64,000 nt of DNA from Bemisia tabaci. Lineage: Eukaryota; Arthropoda; Insecta; Hemiptera; Aleyrodidae. The notes below the pieces were generated by a model. It did not search any database. It saw nothing but the letters and a program-made list of their open reading frames with translations, and was not told the origin of the DNA. Below are positions 47,301 to 61,500 of this stretch, in pieces. Position 1 is the first letter of the stretch. The number at the start of each line of letters is the position of its first letter. The translations under genes and the position numbers were made by a program. The stretch covers positions 44,757,864-44,821,863 of the forward strand of contig NC_092800.1 of assembly GCF_918797505.1 (NCBI RefSeq). Direction: 5' to 3'.

Positions 47301-50300
47301 TGATCCCACTGTAAGTTTTTCTTGTGTGTGATTACATACAAATACGATGTTTATGACCAAAGAACTAGTTTTACTTTGAATTTTTGGCAGATGCTCTTTT
47401 TCAATGAATCTATTTTTTATCAACTCTCAACTGAAGTTGAAAGTATATGAGCATAAAACATTGAGTTCGAATGGTCAATCGAACGATGGACGTCGGCGTT
47501 TTTCTGATTTCAATTTTATTTAAAGGGTTTACAAAAGAGCTTTTTTGCGAGTAAACAGCTGAACTGTTTCTTCATGCGTCAAAGATCCGTCTGTATTATT
47601 TGCGACATCATACTCACAACCAAGCGAAAATAAGCGAAGGAATGTGTTGCCTGCCGTGATGCAACTATAAAGCCTCCGGAGTCGTGATCTAGCCTATACG
47701 CTAAATTGAAGGCGTTTTTCACTTTTAGACATTCGATCAAGTAACCCAGAGAATTACGCTAAATAATATGATACGCTACGGTTGGAAATATGTCTTTGTA
47801 CCTTCAGATGTTGTAAGTGTAGATATACGCTGGAGCAGGGGGGGGGGGGGGGGCACATGACCTCTGCGAAACCCAATTTTAACGTGTTTCGTGCCCGCGA
47901 CAGTCGGGGCATGCAGTCGAGCCTCCCGAAGAGAAAAAAGCAAGAGCCTCCCAAAATTTCGCCCCTTTTTCGGTATTCGATTCGACCATCGAACCAAGGT
48001 TTAAGTGGAAGCTTATAATGACAGAAAACTCAGGAAAAAATTTCAAGATGAGTTTAGGAACCGTTTTCGAGTTACGGGGGGGCAAAGGGGTCAAACTCCG
48101 GCCTTATTTTTCGCTATTTTCATGTTGAATTGATGTGTCTACGGGGTTGTTATCGTTGTTTACGCATGTTATACACACCGGTTCCTGCGTATTTTTACAC
48201 GCAAAATCGAGTTTTAATGTTGACGAGTCGATTTATCGATCGGTTATATCGATCTTTTTAGATTCTTTACGGAAAATCGACGATTTTTTGAGATTGAAAT
48301 TGTTCATTTGTGATTCATGGATGACTAAATGCACCTAATATGACTGTAGTACACCGACACCTACGTATTTTTTCTTGCAGAATCGATCTTTAACGTTAAC
48401 GAGTCGATAAATCAATCGCAAATATCGAATTTTTGCGATTTTTTAGGAAAATCATTGATATATTGGTATTGAAATTGGTTATTCTCCATCCGAGAACAAC
48501 CAAATTTTGGGTTGCAACACATTTCCGGTCGGGTCGATTTCCAGTTGAGTCAAGTTTTCGATTGGGGCACATTTTCGGTGCAGTAGAAAGTAAGATTTTC
48601 GATTTCCGGTCAAGTGAAATTTCGGGTGGATAACGAATCCCGTTGATTGTGGTTTCGGTAGGTTAGATTTCCGATCGAATCAAATTTTCAGTCGAGTCAA
48701 ATTTTCGACAGGGACACGTTACCGGTTGGAAACAGTTTCCGATTGGGTTAATTTCCGGTCACGTCATATTCGGATGGATTACGGTTCCAGTGAATAGGAA
48801 TTTTTGGATGGGTCAGATTTCAGGTTGGATCAAATTTCCAGTTGGGTGACGTTTTCGATTGGAGCACGTTTCCGGTCGAGCAGAGTTTACGGTTGTCAAT
48901 TTCCGGCTAAGCAAAATTCGGCCGGACGATTGGTCGATTGATTTGAGTTTCCGGCGGGTAAGATCACCGGTTGAGTAAAGTTTTGGTTAGCAGGGTTTGA
49001 TCAGGTTTTCGGTTGAGTAGGATTTGTGGTTAATTTGAGTTTCCAGTTAATTTAAAGATTCAGTCAAATGAATCAAGTGTCCCGTTTAATTGAACGATCC
49101 CAATTTTTTTAATGACGATTTGCGTTGTCCAGGATGATCATCGATTTTTGAATCCAAGAATTCCGAGGGATGCACCAGAAACAAAAAAGAAAGACACATG
49201 CTGATTAGAAGAGAGAAAATTACATGTAAACTTAAAGATGGAAATAAATATCTCTGAAATATTCATCAGTGTATAAGTCGCAGGGAGTCAGCAATCGCCG
49301 GCAATTTGCAAGCTCCGTACTTGTCAATTCGTCGAATTGTAATTACGATAACATCGATATAGTAAAGATTTCTTTACGCCTTCAAATCCAGCGTTACTCT
49401 CCGCTTTGCCAAGAAGTTAGTTTAGTTGCTTAACCGAACCTAACACAGATTATTGATGACATTTCACGAACTCGCGAGTGTGCTAGCTGGCACCATGTAT
49501 CCAAGAAGAAGGGGCTAACGTATGTTTGAATTCAAAGCATAATAATCCCTACTTCCAATCTCGTTTTTTCACGTTAAAACGATTAAATTTGTTGATTAAA
49601 CACGAATAGATTGCAATATGCCGGCGATTGATAATTGCCTGCAACATATATACCTGATAATTTTTGTAAAGAAATTAATGAGAAAAAAAAAATTACTGAC
49701 TGAACAATCATAATCACTGCCTGTGTAAATGTTAATTAAACAATACTAAAGCTCTTTATAGATGGTGAAAGTGCAGAAGTGCGAATCTCGGAAAACACGA
49801 TTTTCCAGGAGAATAAAGAAACTGTCTGCATTCCTCTTTATTGTCGGTAGAGGGTAATAATTCTTGAGGATAGCAAGAATAAGATGTTTTTTCAAACTCC
49901 ATCAGCAGTTTCAATAATTTCTCGAACTGCTAGAAAATACGGCAGAAATGCCGAGATACGCATTTTTGCACATAGTGATTTAAACTTGTTGGTGGATTTG
50001 GATCATTTAAAGACTGAAAAAAGGGTTTCACACTTCAAATTCCTTATCAAATAAGATTTAGTTGGTCATCGATGCTCCATCCATCCATGCTTTACGCTTT
50101 CCTAATGGACCAGTAAACAAAGTACCATTTCTTCAATGTTGATTATTCACAGTTAATCAAAGAAAGCTCATTTTATCCGTACAAAACTTTTTAAATTCAC
50201 AACCGCTTTTGAGAAGGTTGCGATCTTGTAAACGGTGACTCTTTTAATTTCACTTCAGAATACAATGACCGAACCAGGGTACTTAAAATACACAATCTGA

Positions 50301-52552
50301 TCCAGCCCGCCTGCGCTCTATTCTTTGAAATAAGACGTAGAGACCAAAAATAATCTTATTATATTTTCAAAATAATATTCCTCGGCAGTTTTCGAACATG
50401 CAGCTCGCATATAAAACCCAAAATAATGAACTATTTGGTCAACATCATTGTACAAGGCCACTCACAATGGAAAGAGAAAAGCGCCTTCAAATCAATCCGT
50501 AAACTTAATGCAAAATTCTGATACCACTATTCGTGCGTCACGGTAGTCATTCTGCATACCCGGCCATTTGAAGGCGAATCATTGACTGCAGGAAACGGGG
50601 TACGAATTACAGCAATGTCATTCGATATTCTTAGGGAGAAAAACTCCGTGACGGAATGTTCTAAAACACAATTGTTAATTCGTATTCAATGTTTCCGACG
50701 AATTTTATTTTCCTTCTTTCCGATGACAATTTTTTTTTTATTTCAGTGAGTAATTCAGATACTTGGATCGCATTTAGCAAAAATGAAACAGCGTGATTAC
50801 AGTGCCTTAACATGTTGCTTCTTCATAGTTATATAAAAAATCTTCGAGAATAGCAAATAGTTTTTTCTTCCCTCCAAAACATTGTTAATTTTAAAGGAAA
50901 ATAATTCTATAAATTTGAATACTGTACGAGTATTTTTAAAAGAAAAGAAGAAGTCGCGCGATTTTGGAAACACTGAGATTGGGCTGGTTCCTTTTTGGTA
51001 AATATAATCCACTTGCTCCTATATCATATGGATTACATTTTGAAATAAGGAACCGCTATTTTTCGCCCATTTCAAAAACAACATACATACCATTGGTTTC
51101 CCTATGCAGGTATGTGCTTTTATGGAAGAACCAGAGATACTGGTTCCTTATTGCAAAATGTAATCCATATTTACAGTTCATGGTTGTCATAGTTTAATTT
51201 TGTGCAAAATGAGAGTTTTCCCCGATGAGGCACCGGTTGCTTCCTTCAGTTTTAAAACAAACATAATGCACAAAAATGTTACCTTACTCAACCCAAAATT
51301 AAAGCCAATATCAAGTATGCATTATTTTCTACGTGATATCCCAGCGTGAGGTTGGTTGTACGAACTTGGGTAACGTTGTGCGCGGCAAATCCACTACTTT
51401 TTTGCCGCACAATAAATCAGGCCCCAGTCTGAGCAATACATCAAAGTGTGACGTCATCGTTCCGCGCTTTCATTGTGTGGTGGTGGCAGCAAGTGATCAA
51501 AGTTGAACCCTGCAATAACGGCTTGGAGCTTGTCAAACAGCGAGAATAATGCAGCTAGTACAAAAAGGGCGGAATCATACACGATCAAAGAACAAACAAC
51601 GCTTAAAACGTGTCATTAGTCAACTTCGGCTGAAGGCGGGTTTGCCAAGCGATGAACGTTCCGATGAAAATTAGAGCTAACATCCACCAATAGCGGTATA
51701 ATATTTTCATTTTCATTAAAATGAATCGCATTAAGCAAAAAGGAACCGGTGTGATAACAGTGTTGTATAAATGTTGCTTCTTCATAATTATCTAAAAAAT
51801 CTCCCAGATTAGCACATAGTTTTTGTCTTCCCACCAAATAATTGTTGATGTAAAAGAAAAATAGTTGTATAAATTTGAATACTGTACATAGTTAAGTATA
51901 TTTGAAAGAAAAGAAGAATTTTTACAACTTTGAAAACACTGTAAACGCGCTAATTCCTTTTTGCAAAATGCGATTCAAATAATATCACCTGATACTGTCG
52001 CGTAGAAATTTCAAGGAATGTTTTTGGAGGAGGAGGAAAACAGAAAAAAAAGAGAAAAAAAACATTAAATTTTTTGTAGTAAAGAGGATTGATTGCAGAA
52101 GATAGACTACGTAGATTCACTACATTTTCAATACTTAGTTTCTTTTTCACTGTATATATCCAAATATAAACAAAACGATGGTTTCGTAGAATTTCATATC
52201 CAAAGAATGTATATTTTTCTGAGAGGGCAGAAAGGAAAGGTTTGCACTCATGTCTTTCTCATGTCTTATTAGAAAAATGTGTACGTATGGAGAAACTAAC
52301 GGTCGAAGTTGAATTGGACGTATTTCTGCCAAACGGAACTATGCGCATTAAGACATGAGCCCTGAGACCCATAAAAATATAAGCATAACAGAGCTAACGT
52401 CGAAATGCACATAGCTCCGTTCGGCAGAAATACGTCCAACTGAAAGACGAGAACTCACAAAATGGCAAACAAAACGCCTCTATATATTGACGCGTCAATG
52501 AAAAGCAGATAGTTTTTTCACTGTCGACTAACGGTCCGCATTTGCCGCACTT

Positions 52553-52589
<37 letters not shown>

Positions 52590-55500
52590 CTGGGCAAGAC
52601 ATACATCATCCCCTGTTTGAAATTTATTGTGCGCGGAACTTTTTTGTGCTACCGTGTCCGACATGTGACATAGAAATGTCAGCACTTAACCTGCATGGAA
52701 CGTGACAAATATTCCACTGATAAAATAATGCGCTCTTTTTCATCGCGGAGGGTCGGGTGAAAAAAAGCGCATACAGTAAGCTGAAAACTGAAACCACTTG
52801 AGTGAATTTCAATTAAGATCATTAAGTTTTAGGGCCAAACAACTTTTGGTATGAGCGGGAAATTTATACCTCGGTAATGATTTTACTGAAATTATCTCGT
52901 AATACTTCGGCGTTAATTATTTTTCGAAGGTTCAACGTGATGGGTATCGACGCAAATTGACTTTAATACAATTAAAAACCTTTCTTGATATTGAGGCTTC
53001 CTCAGGAATTTTCTCAAGGGTCACATTTTTACCGCCTACACATCCTCTAGCGGCCAAACAAATCCGTTACTCTGTGTAACGGCTGTGAATCGCTTTTCGT
53101 CTAAAATAGGATCATTTTTAAACAAAACGTAAAGCGCTTACATCATGCATAGGATATTGTTTTTTGCAGTGAACGTGGTATTTATATTTGGATTTCATTT
53201 TGCAATAAGGAACCACTATCTCTGGCTCTTCCTTAAAAGCACCTTTCTTCATAGGGAAACCAATGTCATATATGTTGTTTCTAAAATGAGCTAGAAACAG
53301 TGGTTCCTTATTGCAAAATGTGGTCCATTTGACTATTATACAAAGTAGACTGTAACTTGTTCAGTGCCAACGTTCAAAAAGAGGGATCACGCCATTTAAA
53401 AACCAGACCAGGACACATAAACGAATTCTAGAAACACGGAATATTATTCTGCCGTGCTAAGGAAGAACGCCGTATAAACATTCAATAGTTGCCAAATTTC
53501 TTTCGATGAAATGTTATTTTGGAGGAAAGTTTGTAATATTTTTCCATGGAATTTTCAGGGAATTCAGGTGAAATCGCGAACAAAATTTACTGACAAACTG
53601 GAAGAAAAATATTCATGAGCCTACCGAAAAATTCGCATTTCATCAAAAGAAAATTTGGCAGCGCTTGAAGGCTCATACGACGTTTTTCCCTAGCATGGCA
53701 ATATTTAGAACGCGGAAAGAACGCCTGGAAGAACATTTTAAGCCATTATTGGATGAAATGTGTTTAATAAAATAATTATCCCCTTGGAACAATTTTTCTA
53801 TTACAATATTTATATGTATCTTATTTTGTTTCAAAATCTTCCGATTTATTTTTCATAGAGAAAATTCACCAAAAATGTATTGTTGTTAAATAATCTATCT
53901 ATAAAAAATTACGTTACCATCGGAGTTAGGTTTTTTTTTACTAAAACTATCGATATGCAATCTTTTAACCGGCACTCATTGTTAATGCAATGTTAATGCT
54001 AATTTGATAGTCATTTTCAGGCATTTGTCGTATGCATTAAATTTTCATCTGAGACCCCAAACGATCACGCTGATAAGTGCCACAGAGAGCAAACCAGATC
54101 TGTAATAAAATTTCCGAGATAGTCCTCACAGATTGTGGCGGCAACAACAGCATTTTTCTCAAGTCCAAAACTGCTTTTTGAGCTCGCCCACTCGGGAGAG
54201 CTCTTTGCGATCGATTTCTTTTAGCATTGGTAGTGTCCGTGGCGACAAATGGATGGTTCTCGTTGCCGTCGGAGGAACGGCCAAAATCCCATTGATTTCA
54301 AGGTCTAAAAGTTGAATTTTCGCGGGTTACAGTTTTCCTCCGTCGAACATTTCCGTTCCCTCATTCAACTGAGGATTAATTGTTCCTCGTTTGCTATACT
54401 AGAGAGCAGCACTTTCCGGTGGCCGAGCAGACTTGACTCACACCAACACGAATTTGTTTGTGTATGTGTTCACCTTTATGCTAAATTATTTATACAGGGT
54501 TATTCAAAAGTTACGCACCACTGGCCATAACTTTAGTTCTAATTATGATATCGATTTGCGGTTTGTGGCGTCCTTCCTCATATCGAGGGGGAAACTTTTT
54601 GAGGTACTTTTCAGTTCTTCACCCCCCCAGGGGGAGGGGGGGCGGGGGGCAACTCAAAAATTTCAAATGGCAACCCCCATCATGTGATACATCGTTAGAA
54701 AGAGCATGAAAAAAGAAAATTTTTGGCGCAAACCGGAAGTCGATCTGACCCCCCTGTCAAAAGTTAGGGGGGTCCAAAGGTTATTTAGGGGGTCCGTACC
54801 TTCATTTTTTAGAGTAGCTTCGGCGGCTCTTGGACATACCGTTTCTCTTTTCAAAGAGTCCTCGAATACTCCAAGTCTGATACCGAAGTCTTCATATTGC
54901 CCCCGGGCCACCACAGCCCCCCGTAGGGGGGGATGGGCCTGTTACAATGAAACATTGCATTAAAATGCGAAAAGTCACAGAAGAGCTTCAAACTTAGCAT
55001 CAAATCCGAGTGGAACTTCTTGCCAATGTTAACGCAAACGCAGCCTGCGACTTTAAAGTGAGTTTTCAAAACTCTTAGCCCCCTGCCCCCCCTCATTTTT
55101 GGTTGCAGAGCGGGTAAAAACCGGGAAATTCACTACAAATAATGCCCGAAACTAATGTCCAACTTGAGGAGGACCCTTGAAACGTTGCGATCAGTCGGAG
55201 CATTGAAATACAAGGACTGCCACCCCCTTAAAGTACGGAAACATCCAAAACACCCCCGCTGCCCCCCTCATTTTTCGTTGCGGAGCGGGTAAAAACCGGG
55301 AAAATCGCCAGAAATGATGCCCGAAACCACTGTAGAACTTGACGAGAACCCTTGAAACGTTGCGCTCAGTCGGAGAACTGCAACACAGGAACTGCCGCCC
55401 ACTTTAAGGACGGAAACATCCATAAAACCCCCGCTGCCCCCCTCTTTTTGGTTGCAGAGCTGGTAAGAACCGGGAAATTCGCCAGAAATGATGCCCCGGT

Positions 55501-58500
55501 TCTTACCAGCTCTGCAACGAAAAAAGAGGGGGGCAGCGGGGGTTTTATGGATGTTTCCGTCCTTAAAGTGGGCGGCAGTTCCTGTGTTGCAGTTCTCCGA
55601 CTGAGCGCAACGTTTCAAGGGTTCTCGTCAAGTTCTACAGTGGTTTCGGGCATCATTTCTGGCGATTTTCCCGGTTTTTACCCGCTCCGCAACGAAAAAT
55701 GAGGGGGGCAGCGGGGGTGTTTTGGATGTTTCCGTACTTTAAGGGGGTGGCAGTCCTTGTATTTCAATGCTCCGACTGATCGCAACGTTTCAAGGGTCCT
55801 CCTCAAGTTGGACATTAGTTTCGGGCATTATTTGTAGTGAATTTCCCGGTTTTTACCCGCTCTGCAACCAAAAATGAGGGGGGGCAGGGGGCTAAGAGTT
55901 TTGAAAACTCACTTTAAAGTCGCAGGCTGCGTTTGCGTTAACATTGGCAAGAAGTTCCACTCGGATTTGATGCTAAGTTTGAAGCTCTTCTGTGACTTTT
56001 CGCATTTTAATGCAATGTTTCATTGTAACAGGCCCATCCCCCCCTACGGGGGGGCTGTGGTGGCCCGGGGGCAATATGAAGACTTCGGTATCAGACTTGG
56101 AGTATTCGAGGACTCTTTGAAAAGAGAAACGGCTATGTCCAAGAGCCGCCGAAGCTACTCTAAAAAATGAAGGTACGGACCCCCTAAATAACCTTTGGAC
56201 CCCCCTAACTTTTGACAGGGGGGTCAGATCGACTTCCGGTTTGCGCCAAAAATTTTCTTTTTTCATGCTCTTTCTAACGATGTATCACATGATGGGGGTT
56301 GCCATTTGAAATTTTTGAGTTGCCCCCCGCCCCCCTCCCCCTGGGGGGGGTGAAGAACTGAAAAGTACCTCAAAAAGTTTCCCCCTCGATATGAGGAAGG
56401 ACGCCACAAACCGCAAATCGATATCATAATTAGAACTAAAGTTATGGCCAGTGGTGCGTAACTTTTGAATAACCCTGTATGTATTATTTTCCGTTCACAT
56501 TTTCAAAAACTGAAGTCCTATTTTTTTGCTGTTCCGTTGCGATAAAATTATCAGCTGACTGCTATCTCTATGCTATCTTATTAGAGAATCTTCCAGTTTC
56601 CTCGGTTACAGAGTGTAATGGAAAATCCTTCTTTTCCGATGAGACAGTGACATCCTGAATTTTTCTATTTCCGATAAAATGAAGAGACGCTCTACAAACC
56701 AGGTACTGCTTTTTGAACTCATTTATTTTCTTCCTATTTTTTACGAAGTACTATACTTACTTTCCAGATAAATCTTAATAATTTTGTGAAAGACGAAGAA
56801 TAAATGTGATAGAATTTTACACATGATTGTCCGCAGGAAAAGAAGGTTTATAGTTTACAGATTCAAATTACTTGTTATGTGAAAGACTCGTGTTGAGTTT
56901 TGTTGAAAAATTAGATTGTACAAGGTAATATGTACTCATATTAATGGGCTAGTTCAAAAGCGGATTCAGCAATTTGGCAACACTGCCTTCCTTCCATTTA
57001 AACCTGTGTTGAATAATCGATTCTTGGCGGAGCACTTGGCCCCTCCTGGAATCGATACATTTACATATGTTTAAATGAGGAAAGAACAATGTTGCCAAAT
57101 TTTTGGATCTGATAATGCGCTGGTCACAGAATTTTTGTTGATGTACGTTTTTTGCCGAGTTTTACATTTTATAACCAGAGCAAATATGCGTTACATTGAC
57201 TAATAATGGGCCTGTTGCAAACTTTTGCTAGAGCAAAAATAAGAGTTGTTTCCTATAGATAATGCCTCAAAAATCACGATGAGCGCATCGGAAAACTCTG
57301 AAATGCACTCATAACTTCACAATCTGCGTAAGAAATTTGCGTTTTTTTGAGCTTCCCGCTTCAAAAACGATACTACGGCATAGGTGAACATTTTGTTAGA
57401 AGAGTCGCTCCATCGTCGGCAATATTCATCATGGCCGACGCTTGCGCAGTTCCGCGCGTGATTCGAGGAGAGTTCAAGGTCAATCAAGGCGGGTGAGGAA
57501 AATATGAACGTAAACACGCCGATTGTTATCTGGTCTAATCCTGTTCAGGTGTTATCTCGTCTCATCATAGGTGTTTTGGCGGATTGTCGTCGGCCATGAT
57601 GAGTATTGCCGACGATGGAACGACTCCTCTAACAAAATGTTCAACAAATGTGTTTGCCAACTTTTTTTGGCTAAGCATGAATCAATATATATATTATCAG
57701 GATATGTATCTCCTGCTTATAAAAAAAAATATTTTAAATCTGATGTAAATACCATACTTAAATTTTTACCTTATGCTGCAAAAATTGTAATTATAGGAGA
57801 TTTCAATTATGACGTGTTGAAGCAAGAAAACACAATTTATCATGAATTATTTCATAAATACGAAATTCATTCAGCACTACCAACACACTCTGTAACAACA
57901 CAATATGGATCACAGCTAGATGTTATTTTCACAAATTTATCAAATTATAATGCTCAAACTTATTACACTGAATTCAGTGACCATTCACCTGTATATATGC
58001 AAATATAAAAATAAAAAAAAATAAATAAATAAATAAATAAACTGAGTTTGTTGTTTATTTTATTTATTTTTTTATTTGCATATATACAGGTGGACGTGCA
58101 TTATAATTTGATAAATTTGTGGAAACAACATCTAGCTGAATAAGGCATCAAAACTGTCAGGAACTGTGTCAGATAGTAATCAGAAACACCATGCCCCATG
58201 TACATCCACTAATAAAATTTATTGCCAATAATTGTCCTAGTTCATCTTTCCCTGTCAACTTTACAATAAATTTCGTTGTACCATTTTTCTATTGTATTTT
58301 GTCTTATCTCACTCTTATCTTCTGTTTTATTAATGATTCAGTTTATTTATTGCGGTGTGAAAAATTTGTCATGTTAATAGTTTCACGAAGGCGAGCTCTC
58401 CAACACAGTAGTGTTGGAACCAGCAGCTTGTTTGCTATTAATCTGCGTCACTATTTTTCAGAAGATACCTGCAGCTCACGAGATGTTTTCGTAACAAGAT

Positions 58501-61500
58501 AATCGTCAGGAACTTAAAATAAGAAATTAAAATGAAATTTCAGCACCTCAAAGTTTTCTTTAAGCACAGAAAAAGAAAAGAGACCATAAAAAAATAAGTT
58601 CCATTAAGAATGAAAGTGCTTCGACCAATAGATTAAGTCAGATTGTCTTGTGGGCCGATTGCTGTCTACGAGCATACGGGCAATAAAGCAGGCTGTCCCA
58701 TCGTCTCCATGCCGCGTCAAGGGCGATCGTTAAACAATTCGGATCGGGAAAGTCGAGACTAAAAGTTCATCCGTATTGATGAGACTAGCGCGGCAGCGTT
58801 GCCGATGTACACAGCAAAACACGAGAACACATCGCCGATGTATTGTTCAAGAATTTAAAAACTGCGGAGTCTAAGGAGTTAATGAAAATGATTTAGGGCA
58901 ACAATTATAGTCGTCTCGAAACAGCTCCTTTTCTTGGAGGTTTAAGGAAGTTCGAATGGTGGCTCTCATTGAATAATACCTCGTTAGAAATATGATAACA
59001 AAGTTTTTTTTTTATTTAAAATACATATTTGAATCAGTGAGAACGAAAATGAACCAAATCGGTAACTCGCTTTTCATTAGAGACGGTTAATTTCCATGAT
59101 GGTCATTGAAATTAACGCATCTGTTCCATTCTAGATCTTTGAAGATCTAGATCTTTTTCCTTGAGTACTTGTTTTTTAGCACCAAAAATATATTTTTTTT
59201 AGACTAAATTCTTCACCCACTGCGCAGTTTTGTGTGTGTCTTAATTATTTTCATTTTTTTTTCGAGTTTTGGTGTGTTTTTGATCTCACTGATTCAGGTA
59301 TAAAAACTCACTACCGTAAACTTAGTACTTATTTTTTAAGTGTAACGCAAAAAGAAACCTAAGTCTTTCCAATAGGGCTGGGCTGGGGTTCATTACAGAA
59401 CAAATCAATTTTTTTAAAAAATGTTTCATTTCTGCAAACCTCGGTTTTTTACATAGGAGCTGGGGACCTTTTTGTTCATGATGGACTGCCCGAGCCGTGG
59501 TTGCGGCGGGCAGCTCTCGCCTGCAGATCCGCTGTCCCTAAGTTGCGCCTGGAGTTGCGGACGATGCAACCGGGTGGTCACGGAGCAACAGATCTCCATC
59601 CTCCGCAACATCGCCGCCGGACCCACTCCTGACCCTGATCTCGAGGACCTGTCTGCGCTCAAGACCTCGCTGGAAGGGCGCCTCGGACAGGTGGCCGTAA
59701 GTCTTAAGCTCAGCGTAATTGGGAGTTTAGGCCATAAACCGAAGTACACTTGGACAGGTGAGCCGTGAAGTTTTTTATAACTTTTAAACGAAGTAGAAAA
59801 AAAACAGAGCGCTAACTTGTTGCCTGAACATGTATGAGGCAAAACAGACGCAGGTTTTTTTTTTTTTTTTTTTTATTTATGAACAAAACTACAGAGTATT
59901 AATTGTTTTTACATTATAAGGTTAAAATATGATTAGTAAATGAACTTTGAACTTTTGAGTCTAACTTAATATTAGACTCTAGCTTATAACTAAATTATAT
60001 ATAGGTACTATGTATAATTGTTAATTTAGTTGTTAGTTCCTCCCCCTACGCCAGTGTCAAAAGATGAAAAGCTGACAAATTCAAGGAAATGTTGAATGTT
60101 GCATTTGGTCTGACGTAGACGCAGGTGCTCGTGCTCTCTTCTGCCGCAGTGATACCGGTTTGGGCGAATAACGACCAAAGTCAAAAAAAAGGTGTCAAAC
60201 CGAAGAAAGTCGTAAGAGATACGGTTTTTTGCAAAGTAATCTGGATTGTACTGCAAATTTGTCGGGAATGATGTCAATTTTTTAGCATCTCCTACTATTA
60301 GGCAACTTTCTTTCGTTCCAAAAATACAACATGTTGCTCTGTTGGAGAAAACATTCAATTTGCTTCGGTTAGATCTGCCAAGTTTTGAACAAGAAAACTC
60401 GATTTCGAAAATTCGGTCGTCACTGCTTTTTTTTCGGGAACACAGCAGCACTACACCGGCAAAAAAGGGTGCTGATTCAACATTCTGGACGTGAAAAAAG
60501 CGTGCGAAAACTCACAAAATGCTGAAGTAACCACTTCTGCAATTACTATAGCAATGTCAAGACGTAAAATGTACTGATGTGGCGGTTAATTCAGCGTTTT
60601 GAGAGGTGTCGCACATTTTGTTATATCTAGGATGTTAAACCAGCATCCATTTAATCGACGTGTATTCTCATGCCCAACATGGCAGTGCAGGCAACCTTGA
60701 ATAAATATCACGATGCACTGTGCAAGCTGGCAAGAGCGGCGTCAGCAAATTGACCGATGGTCGATCAACTGTGAGTTTCGCGACGGGATAATGCACCGAT
60801 CGGCCCTTTCGCCTAATAAGATTAAAACGCCCTTGTTGATTGTTTACTCTGTGTCCGCTGCAGCCCCCCCCCCCCCCCCATCTGTAAGAGCCCCGGTGCG
60901 CTCTGCAGTGGTATCAAGAGGAAGTTTCGAGGAAACGTTATTCTAGCCTTTGGTGGTTGTGGTATGATAAGAGCTGTTCAGCTTCACTGTTTCCTTCGCA
61001 ACGCTTGAATATTCAATCCGGAATCCTATGTTGAAATTCACGAGAGGGCTCCCGAAATATTCGTCTGAAGGTGACTTAAGGTGATACATCTTCAGCGGTG
61101 CGCAATGAGACATCGACGACGTACGTCGGCAATCACATAACTCGGTTTGCGACGTCGCAGACTTCCTGTCACACTTAATTTTTTAAACGGAAAACTACTC
61201 AACGGCAATTCTTTAAAAGTGTCATTGATTTTCTTCTCAATTCGAAGAAAATTCTGCAAAAACTTCAAGAAATAATGTCAATTTGTTCTCCTTTAAAAGA
61301 ATGACGTACAGGCGGAGATTTTCAGACACTGAAAACGAGTTGTGTGATTGCCGACTTTCACCGTCGACATTTTTCAGCGCAGAAGGCTCCTTGAGTCCTC
61401 GAGCTACTATGAAAATCAAAGGAATTTCTTTTAAAATCAAAGAGTCGAAAGTTCTAGCTGACATTTTGCTTCTTATCGACACCATTAACGGACTTAAAAA

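Larger units (their letters stand above)
45844..54494. other. Large SmydA-type intron, left part
   Basis: Families B, D, F, M and O, the tandem duplication and the degenerate repeat field lie here. By homology one exon of about 150 nt for the C-terminal SET core should sit between 45843 and 59457; I could not find it. Confidence 0.5.

Noticed and set aside
54663..56266. Several 80-120 residue frames inside the palindrome, with identical proteins on both strands
   Set aside because: The same sequence is simply read twice because of the inverted repeat; no known domain.
60026..60451. A functional 141-residue gene on the minus strand
   Set aside because: No recognisable domain or splice context; the poly(A) side suggests at most a retroposed piece, so it is listed only at low confidence.
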